Assembly: GCA_945861065.1 (NCBI GenBank)
Contig: CAMASI010000005.1
Location: forward strand, 21,087 to 85,086
Direction: 5' to 3'
Length of the DNA: 64,000 bases
DNA from: Klebsiella pneumoniae
GTDB lineage: Bacteria; Myxococcota_A; UBA796; GCA-2862545
Numbering within the stretch: position 1 is the stretch's first letter; the number at the start of each line of letters is the position of its first letter. A program made the translations under genes and the position numbers. A model generated the notes under the pieces. The model was given only the letters and a program-made list of their open reading frames with translations. It did no database searches and had not been told where the DNA came from. Of the stretch, positions 16,952-25,732 are shown one piece after another.

Positions 16952-18190
16952 TTGGCGTTTCGGCTGCTGCCACTTGCCCTGCTCGGCTGCGAGGACGTCC
17001 GCAAAACGCCGCACACACACACCCCGCCGAACGTGGTGTGGATCGTCGTGGACACGCTCCGGGCGGACCACCTGGGCACCTATGGTTATGAACGGAAGAC
17101 GAGCCCCGCGATCGACGCGTTGGCGCGGCGTGGAGCCGTGTTCGAGTCCGCCGTGGCCCACGCGCCATGGACGAAGCCGAGCGTCGCAACGATGCTCACC
17201 GGGCTCGAGCCTCGTGACCACGGCATCACGGACTGGGACGTGCCGATAGACCCGTCGCTCGACACCGTACAGGGCGCTTTTCACGCGGCCGGGTACGCGA
17301 CCCACGCAGTGGTCAGCCACCACGCCTTTGACCCGCGCTTCAACAACTTTCATGTCGGTTTCGACACATTCGACGTGTCGGCCCTCGCCGGAGCGACGTC
17401 TCCCCATGAAATCGCGTCTTCCGAAGTCGTGTCCAGCGCAGCGGTGGGTGCCATTCGCGATCTACCGGAACCGTTTTTCCTGTTTCTACATTATTTCGAT
17501 CCGCACGAGTTCTATCTACGTCACGATGAATTCCCCTTCGGCGACAACGCTATGGACCGGTACGACGCCGAAATCGCCTACACGGACCTCGCCATTGGTC
17601 AGATCATCGCCTCCGTCGACTCTCTGGGCTTGTCGGGCCGCACCTACATCGTGCTGACGGCTGACCACGGAGAGGAATTCGGCGATCACGGCGGACGCGT
17701 GCACACGCTGACACTGTACCAAGAGGCACTCGCAGTGCCGTGGATCGTCGCGGGTCCTGGCATCGCCCCGGACCGCGTCGCCGCCACCGTCGGCCTCGTT
17801 CACCAGGGCCCCACGATTCTGAACCTCGCGGGCGTGCCCGCGCCGATCGCCATGCGCGGGCGACCCGTGCCACGCGTCAACGGACGATTCGTGCCCTTTC
17901 CCGAGCCTGTTTTTAGCGAGACCCGACGCTATGTGGACCGAAGGTCGGTCGTGGACGGCCGCTACAAACTGATCGTAGACCGTGGCAACGGAGAGACGCT
18001 GTTGTTCGACCTTCGCGAGGACCCGAAGGAGAAAACGAATCTCGCGTCAAACCTTCCCGAAGAAACGCGACGCCTGTCCCGCCTCATCGAGGCCCACGAG
18101 GCGGGTCGTGTGGTGCGCGCGCCGATCCCATTGCCCGACGAATTGGCCGAGTCCCTCAACGCGCTCGGCTACGCGGATCCAACTCAATAA
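16952..18190 (+). CDS. Sulfatase-fold lipoprotein with Thr at the nucleophile position
   Basis: 412 residues of the alkaline-phosphatase/sulfatase superfamily. The signal peptide ends in lipobox LLGC (Cys13), so the enzyme is membrane-anchored outside the cytoplasm. Metal-binding motifs are present: 'VVWIVVDTLRADHLGTYGY', 'VLTADHGEEFGDHGGRVH', and the C-terminal 'DPKEKTNLA' typical of sulfatases. The usual C-x-P-S-R formylglycine motif reads T-K-P-S-V near residue 76. That argues for a Thr nucleophile, as in phosphatase or phosphotransferase members, rather than a maturase-dependent sulfatase. It starts at TTG with zero spacing after the previous stop. Confidence 0.82.
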   Translation: MAFRLLPLALLGCEDVRKTPHTHTPPNVVWIVVDTLRADHLGTYGYERKTSPAIDALARRGAVFESAVAHAPWTKPSVATMLTGLEPRDHGITDWDVPIDPSLDTVQGAFHAAGYATHAVVSHHAFDPRFNNFHVGFDTFDVSALAGATSPHEIASSEVVSSAAVGAIRDLPEPFFLFLHYFDPHEFYLRHDEFPFGDNAMDRYDAEIAYTDLAIGQIIASVDSLGLSGRTYIVLTADHGEEFGDHGGRVHTLTLYQEALAVPWIVAGPGIAPDRVAATVGLVHQGPTILNLAGVPAPIAMRGRPVPRVNGRFVPFPEPVFSETRRYVDRRSVVDGRYKLIVDRGNGETLLFDLREDPKEKTNLASNLPEETRRLSRLIEAHEAGRVVRAPIPLPDELAESLNALGYADPTQ

Positions 18191-18209
18191 GCGCCAGCGC
18201 CGGGGTCGC

Positions 18210-19649
18210 CTACCGCGCGGTCGGGTCCCAATGGCGGAACACCGTGGTGCGGAGTTCGGTGTAATCTTCGATGGCGCAGCGCGGTCCTTCCCGCCCAAGG
18301 CCCGAGTCCCTGACCCCGCCATAGGGCATCGCGTCGGCGCGCCATGTTGGAACGTCTCCGACGATTACCCCCCCCACCGCAAGCACGCGTGAAGCGGCCA
18401 ATGCCCGGTCGAGATTGTGCGTCAATACCCCCGCCTGAAGGCCGAAACGACTGGCGTTGGCTTCCGCGAGCGCCTCTTCCCACGTCGCGACGCCACGTAG
18501 TGCTGCGACGGGCCCGAAAGCCTCCTCGGCCCAGACCGCGCAACTCCTTGGTACGTCTTCGAGCAACAAGGGGGAGACGAGATTGCCCTCGCCGGCGGTT
18601 GTACCACACAACAGCGTTGCCCCAGCGGCGACGGCCTCGTTTGCCTCCCGCCTCACCCGTTTCGCCTCCGCCACCGAGATCATGGGCCCCACCACGGTAG
18701 CCTCATCGTTTGGGTCGCCGACAGGCAGGGTCGCAATCGCACGACACAACTCGGCCCGAACACGCTCTAAGGCGCCGCCCACAACGAGGATGCGCTGGAC
18801 GGAAATGCAGCTTTGGCCCGCCTGACCGTAGGCCGCCAGCGCGATGAGCCGGGCCGCATCTGAAGGATCCCACGTCTCGTCGACCAAAACCGCCGCGTTG
18901 CCCCCGAGTTCGAGCACGATTTTCTTCCGGCCCGCCCTCGCCTTGAGATCCCAGCCCACCTCCGCGGACCCGGTAAACGACAACACGGCAGGACGAGGGT
19001 CCGTGACCAACAGGTCGGCAACGCTCCTGGCCGCAGGCAAAATGGACCACGAGCCCACCGGAAGGTCAGCCGCTTGCAGGATCTCGCCCAGCAACAGCGC
19101 CGACAATGGCGTGCTGGACGCGGGTTTGAGTACAAACGGACATCCCGCAGCGATCGCAGGCGCCACTTTGTGGGCGACCAAGTTGAGTGGAAAGTTGAAC
19201 GGGCTGACCAGCGCAGCCACGCCCGCCGGTACCCGCCGAAGAATGGCCATCGACCCTGCGCCGCGCGCTGTGGAACCGAGATCCACCGCAGTCCCATCGA
19301 TTCGGGTCGCTTCTTCGGCGGCGATCCTGAAGGTGTCCACAGCGCGAGCCACTTCGCCCCGGGCATCGCGGATCGGCTTGCCGCCTTCCCGAACCAACGT
19401 GCTCGCGAACCGCTCCGCTTGCGCCCCGATCGCGAGGCTGATCCCAAGAAGTTTCTCCCGCCGGACATGCGGCGCCAATCGGGCCATCGGGACCAAGGCC
19501 GCCTCTGCTGCACCCAACGCCGCAAGCAACGCGGTAGCGTCGGCGGTCACGACCTCGGCGATGACAGCGCCACTCCACTTGTCACGAACCTCTACCCGAG
19601 GTCCCGCCTCCCACCGCTGACCTGCGAGCCACGCTGGTGTGATGATCAC
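18210..19649 (-). CDS. Aldehyde dehydrogenase family protein
   Basis: About 479 residues, cytoplasmic NAD(P)-dependent oxidation of an aldehyde to an acid. Signature blocks are in order: 'ALVSPFNFPLNLVAHKVAPA', 'VLSFTGSAEVG' (cofactor loop), 'IVLELGGNAA' with the general-base Glu, and 'YGQAGQSCISVQR' with the catalytic Cys. The C-terminal 'MPYGGVRDSGLGREG' completes the fold. GGAGGGG sits just before GTG 19649, preferred over the in-frame codon at 19688. Substrate not assignable. It converges with the sulfatase-fold gene and diverges from the AgmX-type gene. Confidence 0.92.
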   Translation of the reverse strand: MIITPAWLAGQRWEAGPRVEVRDKWSGAVIAEVVTADATALLAALGAAEAALVPMARLAPHVRREKLLGISLAIGAQAERFASTLVREGGKPIRDARGEVARAVDTFRIAAEEATRIDGTAVDLGSTARGAGSMAILRRVPAGVAALVSPFNFPLNLVAHKVAPAIAAGCPFVLKPASSTPLSALLLGEILQAADLPVGSWSILPAARSVADLLVTDPRPAVLSFTGSAEVGWDLKARAGRKKIVLELGGNAAVLVDETWDPSDAARLIALAAYGQAGQSCISVQRILVVGGALERVRAELCRAIATLPVGDPNDEATVVGPMISVAEAKRVRREANEAVAAGATLLCGTTAGEGNLVSPLLLEDVPRSCAVWAEEAFGPVAALRGVATWEEALAEANASRFGLQAGVLTHNLDRALAASRVLAVGGVIVGDVPTWRADAMPYGGVRDSGLGREGPRCAIEDYTELRTTVFRHWDPTAR

Positions 19650-19727
19650 GCGCCCCTCCGCACCGGCAAGACCGCTATCCCTCAACATCCCCTCCAGGTG
19701 CGCCGACAGGCCAAATGGGGGTGGGCG

Positions 19728-20615
19728 ATGGACAAAGGGGCCGTATGGTTGGGGCTCGGCGTGTGGGGACTCACGTTGGCCTCCGGTGCCATCCTTGGAT
19801 TCGGTGCCGGACTCAACAACGCGTCATCCACGCGAACGCAATGGACAACCACCTTGGGTTGGCGGATCACGGATGAAGTTCTGTTTGGCGACCCGCCGCC
19901 GGACCGTGAGCGGCGCCTCTTGGCTTGGCTTCAGGCCGTCGGACCGGAATCGACCATTCAACATTGGGCAAACGGCGAGCTGTCGAATCTGAGTGATCCC
20001 CCGCCGCCGGCTCGCGAGAAAGAAAGCCAGGCTGACGTGGCCGCAGTCGACGTGACCGAGCTTGGCCCCGTGGAATTTGATCGCAACCCCACCGTCGACG
20101 AAGCAGCCTGCGACCTTCCGATTGCCGCCGTGGCTTCGACGTCTCCTCAATTACCGCCGCCGCTGGCAATTGCTGCGGTCATCCATCCGCCCGCCGTGGC
20201 AATTGTCCCTGCGAAGGTCGTGATCCCACCGGTCGTCGTACCCATCGTCGCCTTGCCGGAAGTCCCGCCCGAAATCAAGCCCATTCAGGGGCGCCTCGTC
20301 GTCGGGGAGGTCGACGTGTTTGCCGTCACGGCGCCTTCGGACGCCCGTCGGGAGGTTCTCCGCCGAATTGATGGTTGGAAAAAATGTTACGAAGTCGCCC
20401 TAGCTCAGCAGCCCACGCTTACGGGGCTGATCGAGCTCAGCTGGCGTGTCGCAGACGGTCTGGTATCCGACGTAACGACGACTTTGGACACCGTCGGAAA
20501 CGCTGACGTGGCGACCTGCGCGAGGGAAAACCTCCTAAGCTGGAGTTTTCCGGCAGACGTGGCAGGGCCGATGAGCGTACCCGTGCACCTACGCCCGGCG
20601 CCCATCGGAGGTTAG
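19728..20615 (+). CDS. AgmX/PglI C-terminal domain protein, membrane-anchored
   Basis: 295 residues. One N-terminal membrane helix (VWLGLGVWGLTLASGAILGF), a long Pro/Val-rich spacer (residues about 95-190), and a C-terminal domain with the AgmX/PglI features: 'WKKCYEVALAQQPTLTGLIEL', a second conserved Cys in 'CARENLLSWSFP', and a closing 'PVHLRP'. This TonB-like C-terminal domain is common in Myxococcota envelope and motility-linked proteins; the exact role is unknown. ATG 19728 is chosen because upstream codons overlap the aldehyde dehydrogenase on the other strand. Confidence 0.78.
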   Translation: MDKGAVWLGLGVWGLTLASGAILGFGAGLNNASSTRTQWTTTLGWRITDEVLFGDPPPDRERRLLAWLQAVGPESTIQHWANGELSNLSDPPPPAREKESQADVAAVDVTELGPVEFDRNPTVDEAACDLPIAAVASTSPQLPPPLAIAAVIHPPAVAIVPAKVVIPPVVVPIVALPEVPPEIKPIQGRLVVGEVDVFAVTAPSDARREVLRRIDGWKKCYEVALAQQPTLTGLIELSWRVADGLVSDVTTTLDTVGNADVATCARENLLSWSFPADVAGPMSVPVHLRPAPIGG

Positions 20616-20624
20616 CCGCGCCCG

Positions 20625-21137
20625 ATGCCACCAACAGTGATCGCATGGGCGGATGGCGGGTGCCGCGGCAATCCAGGCGGCCCAGGCGGGTGGGGCGCCG
20701 TGCTGGTTCACGTCGCCACCGGCGCGACGTTGGAGTGCCGCGGCGGCGAATTGGACACGACCAACAACCGCATGGAACTGGCCGGAGCGCTGGCCGCACT
20801 GACGAATCTGACTTCCGCGCCAGTGGACGTCGAGGTTCGCAGCGACAGTCGGTACGTGGTGCAAATGGTTGAGGCGTGGATTCCCGGGTGGCGCGCCCGC
20901 GGCTGGCGCAAAAAAGACGGCAAGCCGGTGCTGAACATCGAACTCGTCATGGCGCTCGACACCGCCGCCAGGAACCACAAGACGCGTTTTCGATGGGTGA
21001 AAGGTCACGCGAACGAACCGGGCAACGTGCGGGCAGACGCCCTGGCCAACGATGCAATGGACGACCTCATGGCGGGACGGGACCCGGCAAATAGTCGAAG
21101 GCTCGACCGGCCTGGGTTTTCGTTCAACTTGGATTAG
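20625..21137 (+). CDS. rnhA: Ribonuclease HI
   Basis: 170 residues. It cuts RNA in RNA-DNA hybrids during replication and repair. The four catalytic acids are visible: D10 in 'WADGGCRGNPG', E51 in 'NNRMELAG', D74 in 'RSDSRYVV' and D138 in 'VRADALA', with the flexible-loop His128 in 'VKGHANEPGN'. The length is slightly above the usual ~155 owing to a C-terminal tail. It lies 9 bp after the AgmX-type gene and ends at the edge of a palindromic repeat element. Confidence 0.95.
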   Translation: MPPTVIAWADGGCRGNPGGPGGWGAVLVHVATGATLECRGGELDTTNNRMELAGALAALTNLTSAPVDVEVRSDSRYVVQMVEAWIPGWRARGWRKKDGKPVLNIELVMALDTAARNHKTRFRWVKGHANEPGNVRADALANDAMDDLMAGRDPANSRRLDRPGFSFNLD

Positions 21138-21348
21138 TCTAGGCCTTGAACAAGCTGTCAGCTGTCAGCCGTTAGCGGTTAGCGGTTAGCTCGAACGAAC
21201 CGTCCCAATGGACTGCGCGACTGGACGTGGTGTGCGCTTTCAGGTGAAGCGCTCGACTACGCTGCCGCGGCGAATTGTCTAGTTGTCAGGCTAATAGCTA
21301 ACGGCTAATCGCTAACGGCTGCGCTTGATTAAGGTCTAGGACGGTTTC
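21138..21348. repeat. Palindromic element with inverted RTTAGCG-type heptamers
   Basis: This fills the gap between the convergent rnhA and the lipoprotein gene at 21349. Period-7 repeats run 21153-21190 (AGCTGTC x2, then AGCGGTT-type units). The reverse-complement set runs 21290-21319 (GCTAACG/GCTAATC units). Outside these, TCTAGGCCTTGAACAAGC at 21138-21155 matches the reverse complement of about 21325-21342 at 14 of 18 positions. The ~100 bp core holds no gene. The heptamers match the array at 63825-63922. Confidence 0.75.
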
Positions 21349-23970
21349 TCAATCCGGGACGACGTCTGTCGGTCCCGTTGGACAAAGGGCCCATTCCCCG
21401 GAGTTCGACGACAGCGGCCCCGCGATTGACTCGAACCCCGTCCCGACCGACCGATCGCCATTGTAATGCCACACCGCGTCGTCCACGCCCACCGTGCCGC
21501 CGGCGTTGGCCACAGTCCACACGCCGTCTATATCCGGGGCTAGGGACACTTCGACCCCTTCAACGACGATGTACACGCCTTCCCACGGCGCCGGATCCAC
21601 ATCGAGTTCTTCTAGCGTCACAATCTGGGGAACCGCAATTTCCTCCCATCCCGTGACCGTCACTTCGCCGAACGCCGAATTCGGGACATCCACTTCTGTT
21701 TGCCCCTCCCATTCCGAAACCACACCTGAAACTTCGAGAAGGTCTCCAGGCTCAAGGATTCCCCACGTCAATTCGAAGTCGGCACCCAACCACAAAAACA
21801 CGCCCACATAGGGGCCCGCTCCGCGCTCTTGGATGAACGCGCCATCGTCGGTGACCCCGATCACCATCACCTTCGACAGTTGGACCTCGCTTCCAATGGG
21901 AATAAACTCGTGCTGGATATCAGAAATCGTTTCCAGACCATCGGTCACGGGATTGACGACGCCGGGAGAGGCCGTGACGGCGCCAGGGTCAATCGCCCAT
22001 TCGTCGCTTAACCACAGGGTTTGACCACAATCGACCGAAGCCCGTCGCGCCGCAACGGAATCCGTGTAATCCCAGGCCAACCCACTACCGTCGATCCCCG
22101 CTTCCCCGTACATGTCCAGCGTCCCGAAATCGTCGACCAATGCGTAGGCGTCATCCCCGTTTCCCGTGACGACCGAACTCGACGCGTCCGGCGGGGCGCC
22201 GGTGAGGAATGAATATTCGGCGACACCATCCAGCGACGTGACTACCCAGGGGACACCCGGGTCCAGCAGCACATCCGGAAGCACGACCTCCTCCGCGACC
22301 GGACTGCCGTTGGTCCATTTGAGCAACCTGACGCCGCCCAACGGCGCACTCACGGCGCCCACGTTGAGCAACTCCACGTATTTCAGCGCACCGAGAACAG
22401 CGTGGTCCACGACCTCAGAAATCAGGATCTGCGACCCAAGACATGGGTCATCCACCACGATTGGCCCCGTGTCTACCGGTTCGTCCGTGTCCACGCCCGG
22501 GTCGGTGTCCGTGTCCGTGTCACCCGTTACGGTGGTGTCTCCCGTCGAGTCAGTCGCCCCCGTGTGAGCGTACGTGTCGGTTTCACCAGTGTCGGCAGGC
22601 GCCGCTTCTTCGCCCGGCCAGCGAGTGTCGTGGGTCACGTCGATCATGCCCACGAGCGAAACGCACATCTCATCCAAAATGGATGGCCCAAACACCACGT
22701 CGAACGGCGCGGTCAGACCCTCGTTCGCGAGCAACTCCACGACCCCTTCGTTCGTGAGGCTGTTGTCGAAGGTGCATTCGACCCACAGCGTGTCCCCTCC
22801 CCGAACCAGCGGCGCCGCTACGCTGTCCACGTCGTACTGAAAGGTCTGCTGCCAGGCCGGGTCCCAATCGTCGGTGTCGAGCAGACATTCCGTCGCAGGT
22901 TCACCGGGCGCCGGATCGGCGTGGTCAATCCACAGGCGCGCTGAAACACCGACCGAATGCATGTGATTTGCCACGACATATACGGCACGTGTGCGATCGT
23001 CGGGAACTCGGTATTCAAACAACTCAATATGGTTGTTCTCACCTGCAGGAATGCGGAATTTCAAATCACCGGTGTCTCCCGGCGAGAGTCCACCGAAAAT
23101 CGTCGGGCCGCTGTCATTGCCGACGCGCAAGAACTCGGGCTCGTGCAAAGGCGCCTGGTCAATCGTACGAAGCCGAACCCGGGTCGAGTCCGGATGCGCC
23201 CCGCCGTCCGCGTTGAAATAGTGAACCTGCACGACAACGACTGAGCCGGGTGGCGCCTCAATGGCGGTATCGGCCGGGAGTTCCATCGGCGCAGCACCCG
23301 GTAAGAACCCCCCAAGGTCGGTGCCATCGATGGCTCCGTAGCACGAGTACCACCCCTCGTCGTTCGCGAGATCCAAGGCAGCGCCCGTCGTGTCCAACCG
23401 CACCTGGGCGTGGTGTACCACCGCAGGATCCTGCGGAATCACCTCGCTGGCTTCAATCCAAGTCGACGTTTCCCCTGGCATCAAGAGCGGAAAACAAATG
23501 TGGCTGTCGCCGGGACTCGGTGTGTAGCTGACAGGTCGCACCAGTTCGACGGTCCAGTCCGTGAGCGTCCGGTCCGCAGGTGGCTCCGCAGCCACGGCGG
23601 CGGCCTCGTCACCCTCTGGCGCATTGGCATCGGCCCACGCGACGAGGGTCGCAATCGTTTCCTCAGAAAGGCTCGGGTCGTCTAGAAAGCCAAACCTCGG
23701 CGTGCAATCTGGCGACTTCGAGGAATGAAATGGCGGCATTGTTCGAGCCGCAACACGCGACGCTACAAGGGACGACAGCGGCCGGGCTCCCCCGAAACTA
23801 TCGAGCGGAAGTCGTTCGGCGACCTGTCCATCGGAATGGCACCCAGAACAACTCGGCAACAGAATGGGACGCACGTCCTGCCACCACGTAACGGCCGACT
23901 GGGTCGAAGGTTCCGTCCCCGTGAGGTCCACGGGTGGCGGTCCACAGCCCAAAATCAACCGCCAAATCAC
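21349..23970 (-). CDS. Lipoprotein: c-heme, copper type II monooxygenase-like, lamin-tail domains
   Basis: 873 residues; GTG start, with no earlier start after the upstream in-frame stop. Very short signal MIWRLILGC (Cys9). c-heme site CSGCH (C41, C44, H45), likely axial Met78. The PHM-type domain keeps all six copper ligands: H186-H187, H250 in QVHY, H336 and H338 in NHMHSVG, and M435 in DEMC. It could therefore hydroxylate a substrate with ascorbate or heme-delivered electrons (inference). A Thr/Asp linker, a lamin-tail domain (about 520-640) and an OB-fold-like end follow. It is a paralogue of 2467..5028 and overlaps the CRTAC1-like gene by 4 bp (GTGA). Confidence 0.82.
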   Translation of the reverse strand: MIWRLILGCGPPPVDLTGTEPSTQSAVTWWQDVRPILLPSCSGCHSDGQVAERLPLDSFGGARPLSSLVASRVAARTMPPFHSSKSPDCTPRFGFLDDPSLSEETIATLVAWADANAPEGDEAAAVAAEPPADRTLTDWTVELVRPVSYTPSPGDSHICFPLLMPGETSTWIEASEVIPQDPAVVHHAQVRLDTTGAALDLANDEGWYSCYGAIDGTDLGGFLPGAAPMELPADTAIEAPPGSVVVVQVHYFNADGGAHPDSTRVRLRTIDQAPLHEPEFLRVGNDSGPTIFGGLSPGDTGDLKFRIPAGENNHIELFEYRVPDDRTRAVYVVANHMHSVGVSARLWIDHADPAPGEPATECLLDTDDWDPAWQQTFQYDVDSVAAPLVRGGDTLWVECTFDNSLTNEGVVELLANEGLTAPFDVVFGPSILDEMCVSLVGMIDVTHDTRWPGEEAAPADTGETDTYAHTGATDSTGDTTVTGDTDTDTDPGVDTDEPVDTGPIVVDDPCLGSQILISEVVDHAVLGALKYVELLNVGAVSAPLGGVRLLKWTNGSPVAEEVVLPDVLLDPGVPWVVTSLDGVAEYSFLTGAPPDASSSVVTGNGDDAYALVDDFGTLDMYGEAGIDGSGLAWDYTDSVAARRASVDCGQTLWLSDEWAIDPGAVTASPGVVNPVTDGLETISDIQHEFIPIGSEVQLSKVMVIGVTDDGAFIQERGAGPYVGVFLWLGADFELTWGILEPGDLLEVSGVVSEWEGQTEVDVPNSAFGEVTVTGWEEIAVPQIVTLEELDVDPAPWEGVYIVVEGVEVSLAPDIDGVWTVANAGGTVGVDDAVWHYNGDRSVGTGFESIAGPLSSNSGEWALCPTGPTDVVPD

Positions 23971-25661
23971 GGCTTTTCAACCGTCACCCGACGCCGAACA
24001 GGGACGTCGTGAAAGACCTGCTCTGTGCCGTCTGACCACTGCACCGACAACGTCTCCACAAGGCTTGATGTGCCAACCCCGAAATGCGCCACTGGGGGAC
24101 CCCCAGAAGCGAAGTTGAGACCTCCGGCAACCATCCACCGGCGCTGCGCCTCTCCGTCAGCAATCACCTGAATTGTCGCCCCGATGCCAAACGTGTTTTC
24201 GCTGCCGGTGTCTGCCAACTCGACGTCGATCCAGCCAGCGTCACCGCAGCGCGAAATATGAGCGGTATTCGCGCCGAGCAGGTCGCGCTTGACGATATCG
24301 AGCCAACCATCGCCATTGAAATCAGCGACCGCAAAGCCCCGAGAAACGCCGTCCTGCGCATAGTCGAGCGCGATCGCCTCGTCAGTAAATTGTTGCTGCC
24401 CATCATTCACGAAGATCGCATCGGGCTGATGCAATGCATTCTTCCACACCGGGTTTTCGTTGTTGACGCTCCCGAACGCAACCGGCGCGTCGTCGTCGCC
24501 GTCGTTGTCCACGTCGATCAACTCCGTGCCCCACGCAACCTTCTGATCAAAAAGGCCATTGGGCTCAATGTTGGAATCCAGAATCTGAAGCCAGTAATCG
24601 TCCGACGACTGAAACAACCTCATTTTGTTCCATTCGCTGATCAAAATGTCCGGAATGTCGTCGTCGTTCAAATCCGCAATGCCAAGGCCCATTCCTGTGA
24701 CGTCCAATCCCTGCAATCCGTTGGATGAAAGCGGATCGTACGCCAATGTCCCGTTGACGTTCGTAATAAACGCGTTGGGAAAGGCGATTCCAAAATCACA
24801 TACCGTGTACAGGTCGGGCCAGCCGTCCCCGGTAAAATCAAAAAAGCCACCGGCGTAGTCGTAACAATCGTGAACCTGTACCGGGAGTCGATCCGACTCG
24901 TTGCTGAATGTACCATCGCCGTTGTTCAACAAAAGTAGATTTGGGTCTGCCGGCAAGAAGTCGGCAGTGGGCGTGCCCGTTTCGTCCACGATTCCGTAGT
25001 TGCCAACGTACAGATCGAGGTCCCCGTCGTGGTCCATGTCCGCCCAGGAGGACACCATCGACTTGTAGCCCGTGCGGGCATTCACCGTACGCTGAGGGAC
25101 AACGGAACTATCGAAGGTCACGTCCACATCGGGTAGCGCCTCAACGCTGACGTCCACCCAGGCACACGAATCGTTGCGGAGTAAGACGTTGGGCTCGTCG
25201 TAGCGCGTGTAGAACAGGTCGAGGTCACCGTCGCCGTCGTAGTCGGCCACCGACCCGCCGGTGCCCCAAGTCAGGTCCAGCGGTGCAAAAAAAGCCTCAT
25301 CCTGCTCAAAGCCGCCGACGCCATCGTTAATTAGGACTGAAGCGCCAAATTCACTTGGCATCACGACGTCTACATGCACGTCACAATTCAGGTCTACGGC
25401 GATTGCGCCGCCGCCCCAAATCCACAAATCCGAGGCCATCGGCACCTCGTAAGTGTCGATGTCCCAAGCCGCGCCGAAACGAAGGCCCGGTTCGAAACAA
25501 ATGCGCTCTTCTCCGAGCGTCAGAAGGCTCGGGTCCGTGTCGGCGTCACTGTCGGCATCCGTGTCGGCGTCCGCGTCCGGTTCCGTGTCCGTGTCCCCAT
25601 CCACGGCGGGTTCCGGCCCACACGCCATCAGGGCAGCTACGAACATCGATCTGCACACCAC
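23967..25661 (-). CDS. CRTAC1-like FG-GAP/ASPIC-UnbV lipoprotein
   Basis: 564 residues from GTG 25661 (GGAGGGG upstream). Lipobox Cys14 (AALMAC) is followed by an Asp/Ala/Thr linker of about 25 residues. At least five FG-GAP repeats with Ca loops follow (DYDGDGDLDLF, DMDHDGDLDLY, DVDNDGDDD, DFNGDGWLDIV), then a C-terminal ASPIC/UnbV domain ('FGIGATIQV' ... 'LSVQWSDGTEQVF'). It is likely a surface beta-propeller for adhesion or partner binding. Translational overlap makes it the first gene of the copper-monooxygenase-like operon. Confidence 0.87.
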   Translation of the reverse strand: MVCRSMFVAALMACGPEPAVDGDTDTEPDADADTDADSDADTDPSLLTLGEERICFEPGLRFGAAWDIDTYEVPMASDLWIWGGGAIAVDLNCDVHVDVVMPSEFGASVLINDGVGGFEQDEAFFAPLDLTWGTGGSVADYDGDGDLDLFYTRYDEPNVLLRNDSCAWVDVSVEALPDVDVTFDSSVVPQRTVNARTGYKSMVSSWADMDHDGDLDLYVGNYGIVDETGTPTADFLPADPNLLLLNNGDGTFSNESDRLPVQVHDCYDYAGGFFDFTGDGWPDLYTVCDFGIAFPNAFITNVNGTLAYDPLSSNGLQGLDVTGMGLGIADLNDDDIPDILISEWNKMRLFQSSDDYWLQILDSNIEPNGLFDQKVAWGTELIDVDNDGDDDAPVAFGSVNNENPVWKNALHQPDAIFVNDGQQQFTDEAIALDYAQDGVSRGFAVADFNGDGWLDIVKRDLLGANTAHISRCGDAGWIDVELADTGSENTFGIGATIQVIADGEAQRRWMVAGGLNFASGGPPVAHFGVGTSSLVETLSVQWSDGTEQVFHDVPVRRRVTVEKP

Positions 25662-25732
25662 GTGTCCCCTCCGCTCCCAGGCTAGCCTGTGTTTGGGCCT
25701 ATTGCCCGCCGCGAACGCACTCGGAGGTCAGC

